The notes beneath the pieces are model-generated. The model did not search any database. It was given only the letters and a program-made list of their open reading frames with translations, and was not told the DNA's origin. Below, in pieces: positions 24,801 through 35,139 of a stretch of 64,000 nucleotides of DNA. Both the position numbers and the translations under genes were made by a program. The stretch is from Elymus sibiricus (taxonomy: Eukaryota > Streptophyta > Magnoliopsida > Poales > Poaceae). Within the stretch, counting starts at the first letter, position 1; every line of letters starts with the position of its first letter. The stretch covers positions 543,162,222-543,226,221 of the forward strand of contig CM077667.1 of assembly GCA_039707655.1 (NCBI GenBank). Reading direction: 5' to 3'.

Positions 24801-25674
24801 GCATTGATCTTGTTTGGCTCTGACATTTTCTTACTCTTGTCCGATGTCTTGTAGGCCACAAATGCGGGCCAGTGATCACCTATCTTCTCAAATCGTCCGG
24901 TGAATTCTGGAGTCTTCCCTTTGTCGACAAACTTTGATTTCAACTCATTCTTCCACCTCCTGAATAGATCTGCCTTCTTCTTAAGAGCACACGCCTTGAC
25001 AAGTGGCTCTATAACTGGCTTATTCGGATCCTCCTCTGGCGGTAGGGTGAAATTTGCCTTCAGCGCGGTCCAAAGATCATCTTTCTATCTATCGGTGACA
25101 TAATCACCATCAGGGGCACCGTCCTTAGGCTTATTCCATTGCTTGATGCTGATCGGGACGTAGTCCCTAACAATAGCTCCGCACTGAGCAGAAAATGCGT
25201 CCTTGGTCCGCTTGGGTTCAATCTGATGGCCATCGTGCGCGAGTGCTGTGATCGTGAACCTTTCTTCCTTGCGCAACCTCTTCTTCGGGCCTCGTCTCGT
25301 TACCGAAGTTTGGCTCGATCCGGAGGGCTATAATAGAAGAAAGAAGAGTTAATTAATATATGTACTCACCAAAACAATTAATGCATCAATTAGCTAGTCT
25401 GCACAGGCTTAATTAATATATATACCTCGCCGGACTTTGCAACAGCTCCCTCCTCCGTTCGGTCACCGGAGCCGTCATCATGGTCTCCTTCTTCCTCCGG
25501 CATTCGGTCACCGGAGCCATCATGATCATGTCCTTCCTCCTCCATTGTTCGATCACCGGAGCCATCATCCTCTCCTTCCAGACCATCGGTGTCGTTGAGA
25601 TACGACAAGATATCACGTCCGTCGTGGATTATGTCCCCCAACAAATGTTCTTGTTCCAAGTCTCTTGGATCCAT
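21828..25674 (-). pseudogene. CACTA second gene: Transposase_24-type region fused to Ulp1-like protease
   Basis: Eight exons can be traced by GT/AG sites with matching phases: 25674-25426, 25327-22885, 22792-22619, 22530-22420, 22335-22269, 22150-22058 and 21953-21828 (the large second block is one exon). Order of parts: acidic N terminus with repeats of GSGDR (MDPRDLEQEHLLGD start); Transposase_24 (Ptta/En/Spm) region with KKQYHHHTG and RPLWDKAEND; a coiled segment; a long proline-rich, basic linker; then a C48/Ulp1-like fold with His in FHFILLEI, Asp in VIVLDS and Cys in DFCGYYVCEF. Lesions: TAG near 25088, loss of one base near 24768 between HHHTG and GGYLKAR, and TAA after VCEFI in exon 7. 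The in-frame match on both sides shows recent decay. Proteins of this gene class are thought to bind the subterminal repeats. Confidence 0.8.
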
Positions 25675-25719
25675 AGTTTCTGCAAATATTACAACATGGC
25701 AATTAATATACAAACATGA

Positions 25720-25950
25720 ATGTCGTCCGACGTCCGGACCGCCTCTCTCATGAATGTCCGACGTCCGGTTTGGGGTGGCCTCGGCAACACTTCTAGGGTT
25801 TGGGGTGGCCTCGACAACGCTCTTTCTTCTAGGGTTTGGGTGGCCTCGAGAGTTTATCGGGTAGGGATGGGAGGGGGTAGGAGATCGACAACGCTCTTTC
25901 TTCTAGGGTTTGGGTGGCCTCGAGAGTTTATTGGGTAGGGCGAGAGGGCC
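25720..25950. repeat. Tandem duplication upstream of the CACTA second gene
   Basis: The words 'tctagggtttggg' and 'gtggcctcgagagtttat' occur twice about 75 bp apart, after two copies of 'gtccgacgtccgg'. This lies directly 5' of the minus-strand start at 25674, so it may be leader or promoter sequence of that gene. Confidence 0.55.
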
Positions 25951-26149
25951 GGGATTCTCTTAACCTTTTAGGGATTTACCAAAATGGCGCCATTCTAGAT
26001 GTGCAGAAAATGGTCCATATTTTTCCTGATCTCATCTACCCTTCTATATGTCACGTTGTCTAGTGTCAAAGGATTCAAGAAAACCAAGGCTTCATCTCGC
26101 CCGGTATATCGAGAGGGGGGTGAACATTTTACCTAAGTAACTTAGAAAA

Positions 26150-26475
26150 AAAATGTTATCAGGGAGGGGGTATATCGACCCCCCCCCCTCATCTCGAAGT
26201 TATCGGGGAGGGGGGTATATCGACCCCCCCCCCTCATGTCGAAGTTATCGGGGAGGGGGGTATATCGACCCCCCCCCTCATGTCGAAGTTATCGGGGAGG
26301 GGGGTATATCGACCCCCCCTCATGTCGAAGTTATCGGGGAGGGGGGGTATATCGACCCCCCCCCCTCATGTCGAAGTTATCAGGGAGGGGGGTATATCGA
26401 CCCCCCCCCCTCATGTCGAAGTTATCGGGGAGGGGGGTATATCGCCCCCCCCCCCTCATGTCGAAGTTATCGGAG
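26150..26475. repeat. 45-bp tandem repeat with G/C-tract palindromes, about 7-8 copies
   Basis: The unit is 'gaagttatcggggagg' + G-run + 'tatatcga' + C-run + 'cccctcatgtc'. Every unit is an inverted repeat: 5-7 G, then TATATCGA, then 6-10 C. Copy-to-copy change is mainly in the length of the G and C runs. Long frames across it (185 and 95 codons) are repeats read as protein, not genes. Similar G-run/TATATCGA/C-run arrays are frequent inside grass CACTA elements. Confidence 0.85.
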
Positions 26476-26759
26476 AGCCGATGCCAACGTGATGATAGAG
26501 CCGATGCCAACATTTTCATTTAACAAAAAAACTACCTTCAAAAAAAGACTTGCTTCGCCGCGGGTGCTCGGTGCGACGTGGACTCGGTGGAAAAACTTTA
26601 TGAAAATGCAGTGGTGGCCGGGCCGGGCGGTTTTCTTTTCCTTCATTTTTTTCCTTTGTTTTTTCTTATATGTTTGTTTTCGTTTTCACTCTACATTTTC
26701 GTACATATGAAAAACAACGAAGTTTGTATACAAAAGTGCACATATACATCTCATACATG

Positions 26760-26925
26760 AACATATACACATGAAAATTTATCTATCTATCTATCTCATC
26801 TCATACATGAACATATACACACATATACATGAACATATACACATATACATGAAAAAAACATATACATGAACATATACACATATACATGCCCGCAAAAAAA
26901 AATACACATATACATGAAAAAAACA
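26760..26925. repeat. 'catatacatgaa' microsatellite
   Basis: Low-complexity repeats of 'acatatacatgaacatatacac' type with a short (ctat)n run at 26780-26797. No gene seen. Confidence 0.8.
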
Positions 26926-26939
26926 GAGGACATGGAGCA

Positions 26940-27345
26940 GCGGCGACGGGGAGCAGGGGACATGGGAAGGGGGGCTCACTGTGGGGGGGCGAGGGCGCGA
27001 CGAGGACGGCGGGCTCCGGGGGGCGAGGGCGCGACGAGGACGGCGGGCTCGAGGCCGGCGACGAGGACGGCGCGCGGCGAGGGCGAGGGCGCGGGCGAGG
27101 GCGAGGGCGCGTCGGCGACGAGGACGGCGGGCTCGAGGCCGGCGACGAGGACAGCGCGCGGCGAGGGCGAGGGCGCGGGTGAGGGCGAGGGCGCGTCGGC
27201 AACGAGGACGGCGGGCTCGAGGCCGGCGACGAGGACGGCCGCGGCAAGGGCGAGGGCGCGAGGGCGCGTCGGCGAGGGCTCGGGGAGGAGAGCGCGTCGG
27301 CGAGGGCGTCGGCGAGGGCGAGGGCACGGTCCGGCAGCCTGGCGG
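26940..27345. repeat. GC-rich minisatellite, 84-bp unit
   Basis: Built of 'gcgacgaggacggcgggctc', 'gaggccggcgacgaggac' and 'gcgagggcgagggcgcg' modules. About two and a half copies of an 84-bp unit lie at 27031-27240, with shorter partial copies on each side. The very high CpG content removes stop codons in most frames, so long open frames here on both strands are not evidence for genes. Confidence 0.8.
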
Positions 27346-27454
27346 CGTCGTGCTGTTCGGTCCCGGTTCGTGCTAGCAACCGGTACTAAAGAGGCACACA
27401 ACCCTATATATTGTCCACCTCTCGGACATGTTCGACACTTAGTGTGTGTACTCA

Positions 27455-28130
27455 TTCGGATTCAAATCATTCGGATTCCCTGCATACGGTCCAACGGTGC
27501 ATTTCATATTTCCACCGTTGGGCTGTATGCAGGGGAAACCGTGTGTTTTGTTGATCTATCTAGAAATCATGTAGTTCATCGACCGAATGCAAATCATTTG
27601 GATTCCCTGCATACGGTCCGACGGTGCATTTCATATGCGGGCACTCACGAGCCACCGTCGGGCTGTATGCAGGGGAAACCATGTGTTTTGTTGATCTATC
27701 TAGAAATCCTGTAGTTCATCGACCGAATGCAAATCATTCGGATTCCCTGCATACGGTCCGACGGTGCATTTCATATGCGGGCACTCACGAGCCACCGTCG
27801 GGCTGTATGCAGGGGAAACCGTGTGTTTTGTTGATCTATCTAGAAATCCTGTAGTTCATCGACCGAATGCAAATCATTCGGATTCCCTGCATACGGTCCG
27901 ACGGTGCATTTCATATGCGGGTACTCACGAGCCACCGTCGGGCTGTATGCAGGGGAAACCGTGTGTTTTGTTGATCTATCTAGAAATCCTGTAGTTCATC
28001 GACCGAATGCAAATCATTCGGATTCCCTGCATACGGTCCGACGGTGCATTTCATATGCGGGCACTCACGATCCACCGTCGGGCTGTATGCAGGGGAACCG
28101 TGTGTTTTGTTGATCTATCTAGAAATCCTT
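27455..28130. repeat. 140-bp tandem repeat; each unit folds into a long hairpin
   Basis: Four units of 140 bp, near-identical, plus a shorter diverged first unit. Each contains CCCTGCATACGGTCCGACGG, a spacer of about 25 nt, and then the near-complement CACCGTCGGGCTGTATGCAG, giving arms of about 22 bp with two or three mismatches. Hairpins start at about 27478, 27606, 27746, 27886 and 28026. The rest of the unit is unique ('gtttgttgatctatctagaa'). It sits between the transposase 3' end and the second gene's upstream region. Confidence 0.88.
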
Positions 28131-28347
28131 TCATTTTCCGACGGTATATTTCATTTCTCCAACTCCATTTTTACAAAGACACTTAGAAAGAAACAAAAGA
28201 CAAATAGAAAGGATGATGCTCAATTGACGGACAAAACGGACAATCTCTTTCGAAGTATTAGGGTTTCATACGAAAACTCATCTGTTACAAAAGGCATTTC
28301 ATTTCTTCACATGTAACTGCAATGATATAGTTGTGGAGAGAAAGTCT

Positions 28348-31300
28348 TCACTTTTTCTTCGCTTGTGTCCTTTGCTTATTGCGCCGTAACCATGGATAAT
28401 CTTCATCGTTTAAGAGGGTGCTTGGGTCAGCCTTGACTTTGAAGGGAGGAATTTCATGAAACTTTTCATAATCTTCAGACATGTCTGTCTTGCCCTCCAA
28501 TCCCACGATGTCTCTTTTTCCTGAAAGAAATATGTGGCGCTTTGGCTCATCGTATGATGTATTCGCTTCCTTATCTTTTCTTTTTCTCGGTTTGGTAGAC
28601 ATGTCCTTCACATAGAAAACCTGCGCCACATCATTGGCTAGGACGAATGGTTCGTCTGTGTACCCAAGATTGTTCAGATCCACTGTTGTCATTTCGTACT
28701 GTGGGTCTTCCTGTACTCCGCCTCCTGACAGATTGACCCATTTGCACTCAAACAAAGGGACCTTGAAATCATGTCCATAGTCAAGTTCCCATATGTCCAC
28801 TATGTAACCATAATATGTGTCCTTTCCCGTATTGGTTGCTGCATCAAAGCGGACACCGCTGTTTTGGTTAGTGCTCTTTTGATCTTGGGCGATCGTGTAA
28901 AATGTATTCCCATTTATCTCGTACCCTTTGTAAGTCAATACAGTCGAAGATGGTCCCCTGGCCAACGAGTACAACTCATCAGAAACAGTGTTGTCACCCA
29001 TGAGACGTGTTTGCAACCAACTGCCGAAAGTCCTTATGTGTTCATATGTAATCCAGTCGTCACACTGCTCCGGGTGTTTGGAGCGCAGAATATTCTTGTG
29101 TTCATCGACATACGGGGTCACCAAGGTAGAATTCTGTAGAACTGTGTAGTGTGCTTGAGACCAAGAATGCCCGTCCCTACATATTATTGAGTCCGCTCCT
29201 AGCGTGCCTTTTCCAGTCAGTCTCCCCTCATACCGTGATTGAGGGAGACCAATCTTCTTAAGGTCAGGAATGAAGTCAACACAAAACCCAATGACATCCT
29301 ATGTTTGATGGCCCATGGAGATGCTTGCTTCTGGCCTAGCGCGGTTATGAACATATTTCTTTAAGACTCCCATGAACCTCTCAAAGGGGAACATATTGTG
29401 TAGAAATACAGGGCCCAGAACGACAATCTCGTTGACTAGATGAACTAGGACGTGCGTCATGATATTGAAGAAGGACGGTGGGAACACCAGCTCGAAACTA
29501 ACAAGACATTGCACCAAATCACTCCTTAACCTTGGCAGGATTTCTGGATCGATCACCTTCTGAGAGATTGCATTGAGGAATGCACATAGCTTCACAATGG
29601 CTAATCGAACGTTTTCCGATAGAAGCCCCCTCAATGCAACCGGAAGCAGTTGCGTCATAATCACGTGGCAGTCATGAGACTTTAGGTTCTGGAACTTTTT
29701 CTCTGCCATATTTATTATTCCCTTTATATTCGACGAGAAGCCAGACGGGACCTTCATACTGAGCAGGCATTCAAAGAAGATTTCCTTCTCTTCTTTGGTA
29801 AGAGCGTAGCTGGCAGGACCTTCATACTGCTTTGGATGCATGCCGTCTTTTTCATGCACACGTTGTTGTTCCTCCCGTGCCTCCGGTGTATCTTTTGTCT
29901 TCCCATACACTCCCAAGAAGCCTAGCAGGTTCATGCAAAGATTCTTCGTCACGTGCATCACGTCGATTGCAGAGCGGACCTCTAGGTCTTTCCAATAGGG
30001 TAGGTCCCAAAATATAGATTTCTTCTTCCACATGGGTGCGCGTCCCGCATCGTCAGTCGGAACAGATAGTCCGCCAGGACCCTTTCCAAATATTACTTGT
30101 AAATCATTGACCATATCAAGTCTGTGATCACCAGTACGGAGGGCGGGCTTCTTCCGGTGATCTGCCTCACCTTTGAAATGCTTTCCTTTCTTTCGACATT
30201 GATGGTTGGTCGGAAGAAATTGACGATGCCCCAGGTACACATTCTTCCTGCATTTGTCCAAATATATATTGTCGGTGTCATCTAAACAGTGTGTGCATGC
30301 GTGGTATCCCTTGTTTGTCTGTCCTGAAAGGTTACTAAGAGCAGGCCAATCGTTGATGGTTACAAACAGCAACGCTCGTAGGTCAAATTCCTCTTGTGCA
30401 TGCTCATCCCACACACGTACACCTCTTCCATTCCATAGCTGTAAAAGTTCATTAACAAATGGCCTTAGGTACACATCAATGTCATTGCCGGGTTGCTTAG
30501 GGCCTTGGATGAGCACTGGCATCATAATGAACTTCCGCTTCATGCACAACCAAGGAGGAAGGTTATACATACATAGAGTCACAGGCCATGTGCTATGCTT
30601 GCTGCTCTGCTCCCCAAAAGGATTAACGCCATCTGCACTTAAACCAAACCATACGTTCCTCGGGTCACCTGTAAAGTCGCTCCACTTTCTCTCGATCTTT
30701 CTCCACTGCGACCCGTCAGCGGGTGCTCTCAACTTCCCGTCTTTCTTACGGTCTTTTTTGTGCCATTGCATCCACTCGGCATGCTTTTTGTTTCTGAACA
30801 GACGTTTCAACCGTGGTATTATAGGAGCATACCACATCACCTTGGCAGGAACCCTCATCCCGGTGCGCTGGCCCTCAACATCACCAGGGTCATCTATTCT
30901 GATCTTATACCGCAAGGCACCGCATACCGAGCATGTGTTCAAATCCTCGTACGCACCGCGGTAGAGGATGCAGTCATTAGGGCATGCATGTATCTTCTGC
31001 ACCTCCAATCCTAGAGGGCATAGAACCTTCTTTGCTTCGTACGTACTGCCGGGCAATTCGTTATCCTTTGGAAGCTTCTTCTTCATTATTTTCAGTAGCG
31101 AACTAAATCTCTTGTCAGATACACCATTGTCTGCCTTCCATTGCAGCAATTCCAGTGTGGTACCGAGCTTTCTGTTGTCATCTTCGCAATTTGGGTACAA
31201 CCCTTTTTTGTGATCCTCTAACATGCGATCGAACTTCAACTTCTCTCTTTTACTTTCGCATTCTCTCTGTGCATCAACAATGACCCGGCGAAGATCATCA

Positions 31301-31647
31301 TCGGGCACATCGTCTGGTTCCTCTTCATCTTCAGCTTCCCCCATTGCAGCATCACCGTATTCAGGGGGTGGGTAGTTGTCGTCATCCTCTTCTTCTTCGT
31401 TGTCTTCCATCATAACCCCTCTTTCTCCGTGCTTGGTCCAAACATTACAGTGTGGCATAAAACCCTTCTGAAGCATGTGGAAGTGAAGGGTTTTATAGTT
31501 GGAGAAAGCCTTCGTATTCTCACAGACAGTACATGGACAATGCATAAAACCATTCTGCTTGTTTGCCTCAGCCGCTTCGAGAAAATTATGCAGGCCCTCA
31601 ATATACTCGGAGGTGTGTCGGTCACCGTACATCCATTGCCGGTTCAT
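28348..31647 (-). pseudogene. CACTA TNP2-type transposase, one in-frame stop
   Basis: Reads as one frame of 1100 codons from ATG at 31647 (MNRQWMYGDRHTSEYIEG) to a stop at 28348, interrupted only by TAG at 29299-29301 (SISMGHQT then stop then DVIGFCVDFIPD). Domains in order: N-terminal transposase-associated zinc-like domain with HCPCTVC (about residues 1-75); acidic stretch; Transposase_21 catalytic region (about 285-500; WYAPIIPRLKRLFRN, LSADGVNPF, DIDVYLRPF, VTINDWPALSN); DUF4218-type region (about 650-780; VFPPSFFNIMTHVLVHL); and after the stop a DUF4216-type region (YYGYIVDIWELDYG) and a lysine-rich C terminus. TNP2-type proteins cut the CACTA ends. One base change at the TAG codon accounts for the break. 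The start matches the family's usual N terminus. Confidence 0.9.
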
Positions 31648-31793
31648 CTGCGTGCATATCATGAATAGAGAAGTGACCAAATTAATAGAAATTCATCATC
31701 ACATTAAAGCCAAATTACGGTAGTGACCAAAATAAATACATAACGTTCATACATAGTTCTCATTATTGAACAACATATAGCTCTCTAGAGCAT

Positions 31794-32263
31794 CTAATTA
31801 AAACATACATTGAAACAATAAAATTTAAATGCAACAACAAATGCGATCATAACCGCAACTAAGGTACCAATTGATCCAACGGCATAATGATACCAAGCCT
31901 CAGTTTGAATGGCATATTTTCTAATCTTTCTAATCTTCGAGCGCATTGCATCCATCTTGATCTTGTGATCGTCGACGACATCGGCAACATGCAACTCCAA
32001 CTTCATCTTCTCCTCTTCAACTCTTTGTAATTTTTCTTTCAAGTAATTGTTTTCTTTTTCAACCAAATTTAACTTCTCGACAAGAATTTCTATGTCGGTT
32101 GGAATTTCCGGTTCACATACCTCCTAGATTAAAAAATCTATGTCACGTTGGTTGGCATAATTGTCATAAACACTAAATAAAACAAATAGTTATAAAAGAT
32201 AATATATACCACATCCGAATCATAGACCGGACGAGGGCCGACGTGGGCGGATACCATGACCAT
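31794..32263 (-). CDS. Small CACTA-borne gene: coiled coil plus C-terminal membrane helix
   Basis: Two exons: 32263-32210 (18 codons, MVMVSAHVGPRPVYDSDV, ending at a GTATAT donor) and 32123-31794 (109 codons and stop, after a TCTAG acceptor), both phase 0, giving 127 residues. Residues about 30-75 are a charged heptad-like coiled coil (ENNYLKEKLQRVEEEKMKLE). A conserved-looking KIRKIRKYAIQTEAWYHYA stretch follows, and the tail (AVGSIGTLVAVMIAFVVAFKF) is one hydrophobic helix, so a tail-anchored membrane protein is predicted. It starts about 150 bp upstream of the transposase on the same strand and has no lesion. I recall similar short predicted proteins next to cereal CACTA transposases. The function is unknown; no enzyme motif is visible. 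Confidence 0.55.
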
Positions 32264-32659
32264 GGCACTATATAATAACAAACAATAATAAAAGTAAGAA
32301 AATTACACAAGTATCTATCTAAATGATTCAAGTAAGAACTTTTTTCTTTTAGAAAGAAGATAAGAAGAAGAGGCTAACCACGGTGGTGCCGGCGCCGAGA
32401 TGGACGCGGGCGATCGACGGCGGTGAGGACGGGGACGGGACAGGACGGACCGCTAAACCTAAACAAATCTTGAAAAAAATGGAGCTTGGACAAGGAGCTT
32501 CGAGAGGAGAAAGCTTAAGTGTGGCTCGGGCATTTCATCGAACACCTCATGTGCATAGGAGGTGAGCTAGAGCACCACAAAGCTCTCCCCTCGCCGGCCA
32601 GAAAAACAGAGCAGTGTGGAGCGCTCTGCTCGCTGGCGGGGGGGTATATATAGGCATCT

Positions 32660-32951
32660 CATTGGTCCCGGTTCGTGGCTGGAACCGGGACTAAAGGACC
32701 CCCTTTGGTCCCGGTTCCAGCCACGAACCGGGACAAATGGTTGTGGGCCAGGAGCGACCCCCATTGGTCCCGGTTCGTGTCTGGAACCGGGACCAAAGGG
32801 TCCAGACGAACCGGGACCAATGCCCCACGAGGCCCGGCTGGCCCCCTGGCCTCACGAACCGGGACCGTTGCCCCCATTGGTCCCGCTTCGTGACTGAACC
32901 GGGACTAATGGGCTGGCCCAGCCTGGACCAATGCCCTGTTATGTACTAGTG
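32660..32951. repeat. CACTA terminal and subterminal repeats, 'right' end
   Basis: Inverted pairs of 'tggtcccggttcgtg' and 'cacgaaccgggac' recur at 32665-32695, 32703-32737, 32765-32815 and 32855-32905. The element ends TGTACTAGTG. Relative to the left end the repeat unit uses TTGGTCCCGG more often than TTTAGTCCCGG. Confidence 0.85.
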
Positions 32952-32954
32952 ATC

Positions 32955-33749
32955 GGAGGTCCCAATGGATAATAACAAGAAAATCTGGAAGTCAAAAATA
33001 ATACTATAAGTTAAGATCTTCATCTAGTATCTTCGAAGAGGAGTGGTGCTAAAATAGCCTCGCCCGTCATAATTGGCAAGGAATCAAGAGGTGTAGCTTT
33101 TGTACTCATGACAATTGTGAAGGAAGCAAGAGGTGTAGCATTTGTACTCATCAGTAGTTAATTAGACACCTCTTTTTCCAGTTCATGTTTGCGCATTCTA
33201 CTTGGTGAATCATCCAAATAGCGTCTAATCGGTATCCGCCCACAGGTGTTGTCAATATTTTTGGTCATTGATTGGATGAGATTCCTTATAGATTCAAAAC
33301 ACTATTAAGGGTGGGAGCGTATGCCTTATTATGGTCGCTTTGGCTATGTAGAAATGATCTGATTTTTAATGAAAAAACTCTGCTCCTTTGCAGGTCATTT
33401 TTCGTTGTAGGCATTCGCTTCGTAGATGGTCTATTCTTCACCATACGGAGTACCACCCGCTGTTCAAGGAGGTGTGTATGCGATTGGTGCGGTTGGACAT
33501 GGAGGTTTTTTCTCAACATTGATGGCAGCATAACCTCTGTATTGGTCCATCACCTCGTTCGACATAGGCATAGTGACGGTCCTATTTGACTCTACTCGTG
33601 CCGATATGTCAATTCTTTTGTTTTTTTTGTTGTTTTTTTAGACTGGTTGTGTTTGTCTGTGTACATCTAACTATGCAGAGACTGGGTGTTGCTATCATAA
33701 ATTGTATCCACTCGATGCTACATTTTGAAAAACTCCCTTTATAAAAAAA
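32955..33749 (+). pseudogene. LINE ORF2 remnant, part 2, with 3' UTR and short poly(A)
   Basis: Continues the LINE frame after the ATC duplication: VPMDNNKKIWKSKI, then a region with several stops, then NIFGH and WLDEIP-type sequence, RVGAYALLWSLWLCRNDLIFNEK (the end of the zf-RVT region). At 33060-33160 a short direct duplication 'caagaggtgtagc'/'ttgtactcat' adds damage. The 3' UTR words 'tatcataaattgtatccactcgatgctac' precede a short A-run at 33743-33749, the likely LINE 3' end. No matching target duplication to the 5' break at 20159 was seen. Confidence 0.75.
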
Positions 33750-33836
33750 ATCCACCGCAACGCACTACCCATGCACGAAGTCTGAGCACTAAAGTGAACA
33801 CCATGAAGAAGATAGTACCGATGATCCACAGACTAT

Positions 33837-34067
33837 TTATTGTCTGCATTTCATCCTCTGCACATTTAGCCTGCTCTTGCCATATCTACTACTGTATCCG
33901 TTCTTCCAGGAATACAGATGGTAAAAACCATAGGCTTTACCCAACGCATCAAAGTTTGTTCGCAATTTCATCACAATGGCATTGTCCCCAGCGTTTTCAG
34001 CAACACCACGGATTGCTTTCTCCAGTGGAGAAATGGCATGGAACCCTACAAGGATCGGCAACCCCAA
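33837..34067 (-). pseudogene. Exon-like block of an unrecognised gene, minus strand
   Basis: An open block of about 76 codons on the minus strand reads GLPILVGFHAISPLEKAIRG, VAENAGDNAIVMKLRTNFDA, then LGKAYGFYHLYSWKNGYSSR and QRMKCRQ before a stop. Its composition is protein-like and unlike the AT-rich flanks. No start codon or clean acceptor could be fixed upstream, so this is probably a gene fragment or last exon. I do not recognise the family. Confidence 0.35.
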
Positions 34068-34199
34068 TTCTTACTCGTCATGTAAAGCAAGGATTGCAGA
34101 ATAATGAAAAAAATTCAACTCACCCATCCGAAAATCATGCAAACATGAACAAAGAAAACAATAATGGTAATATTTTTCCCCACAAAAAATGGTAATCAT

Positions 34200-35060
34200 T
34201 TCCTTGCGCCAGAATACTCTCATTTTCTTTCCTTATTTCCTTGGGTCGGGCTTGTGTGTGCTTCATGACGCATGAAAATTATGTCCTGACTAATAATTCC
34301 GACGGGCTGAAGCACCACACACGCACAAGCACAATAAGCAAAATCACCTATTTGCTCAAAGTGTAGTAGCCGTAGTACCAATTACAACCACTTAGTGTCC
34401 TACAATCGATTCTCTAGAACAAATCACCGACTATGTTAATTTATTATTTCGGTTATCAAAATTTCTACCAGCGATTGGTGAATCCGATTATCTTATCCAT
34501 ATAATACCATACCTCTGCGTCCACCAAGGTGCTTTTGAGTCGATCTGCTCTACAGAATGTCTAATCTTTGCTACGCCTGCAAGTTTTTATCTCCAAACAT
34601 TATATATATATATATGTCTTATATTTATTGCATGAACTTATATATTGTTGCCTTCACAATGAACATGGAAAAATTGTTTGAAACTTTAACTCCGGAACAA
34701 CATATAATTTATACTAAATTTTTATACCTACATAGAAATTATTTTTGGATGTTAGTCCTTTTCAACAACAAGATATAGTCTTGATGAGTGTATATTTATT
34801 ATTATTTATTTAGCATGGTTACCACATAACAAAGTTGAAAAATAGCTGCTACACTATTTTTGTTATACAATTACAATGCATATTGTTGAAAATAACTTTT
34901 CTTGCATTGTATTAAAATTAAATTGTGTTTTTTAACAAGAAAAAAAATCTCGAATTAATATTTGGTAATTGCATAAACTACATAGTATACATGATTATAT
35001 AAGATATCTCAAAAGCATATGGTACAGCTGACATAATGTATACAACATTAGTGTATGATT
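34200..35060. other. AT-rich stretch with no recognised feature
   Basis: No coding sequence, terminal repeat or tandem array is recognised. There is a short (ta)n run at about 34600-34613. Confidence 0.5.
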
Positions 35061-35139
35061 AATTAAGAATATTTCTAGAAACTTCTACCTCACCGCTGCC
35101 GTGATGATCTTGGGGTCCATCGAGTCTATGTGGGAGGCA

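Larger units (their letters stand above)
21238..32951 (-). mobile_element. CACTA (En/Spm) DNA transposon, 11.7 kb, nearly complete
   Basis: The left end is CACTAGTAGG; the right end read on the minus strand is CACTAGTACA. The 3-bp TSD ATC flanks both ends (21235-21237, 32952-32954), and the interrupted LINE reads through when the element is removed. All genes are on the minus strand: a small coiled-coil/membrane gene, TNP2-type transposase, and a Transposase_24/Ulp1-like gene. Subterminal arrays of 'tttagtcccggtt' hairpins lie at both ends. The lesions are few: one stop in the transposase, and two stops plus a 1-base frameshift in the second gene. It was probably active recently but is not autonomous now. 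Confidence 0.93.

Noticed and set aside
26153..26710. Open frames of 185 and 95 codons
   Set aside because: They are the 45-bp G/C-run repeat read in several frames; the peptide is just the repeat unit.
26801..27714. Open frames of up to 282 codons on both strands
   Set aside because: They come from the GC-rich minisatellite and the 140-bp hairpin repeats; stop codons are rare there by composition.
30254..30964. 236-codon frame on the plus strand
   Set aside because: It lies antisense to the transposase and has no domain; the minus strand explains the region.
32567..32949. Several frames with 'SRF..TGTKG' repeats
   Set aside because: They are the subterminal hairpin repeats of the CACTA right end.
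20100..33780. Target-site duplication around the LINE
   Set aside because: The sequence before 20159 does not match that after the A-run at 33749, so the 5' break is probably a truncation or rearrangement.
33725..34195. 156-codon plus-strand frame
   Set aside because: It overlaps the better minus-strand exon-like block and starts in the LINE A-run; composition is not protein-like.
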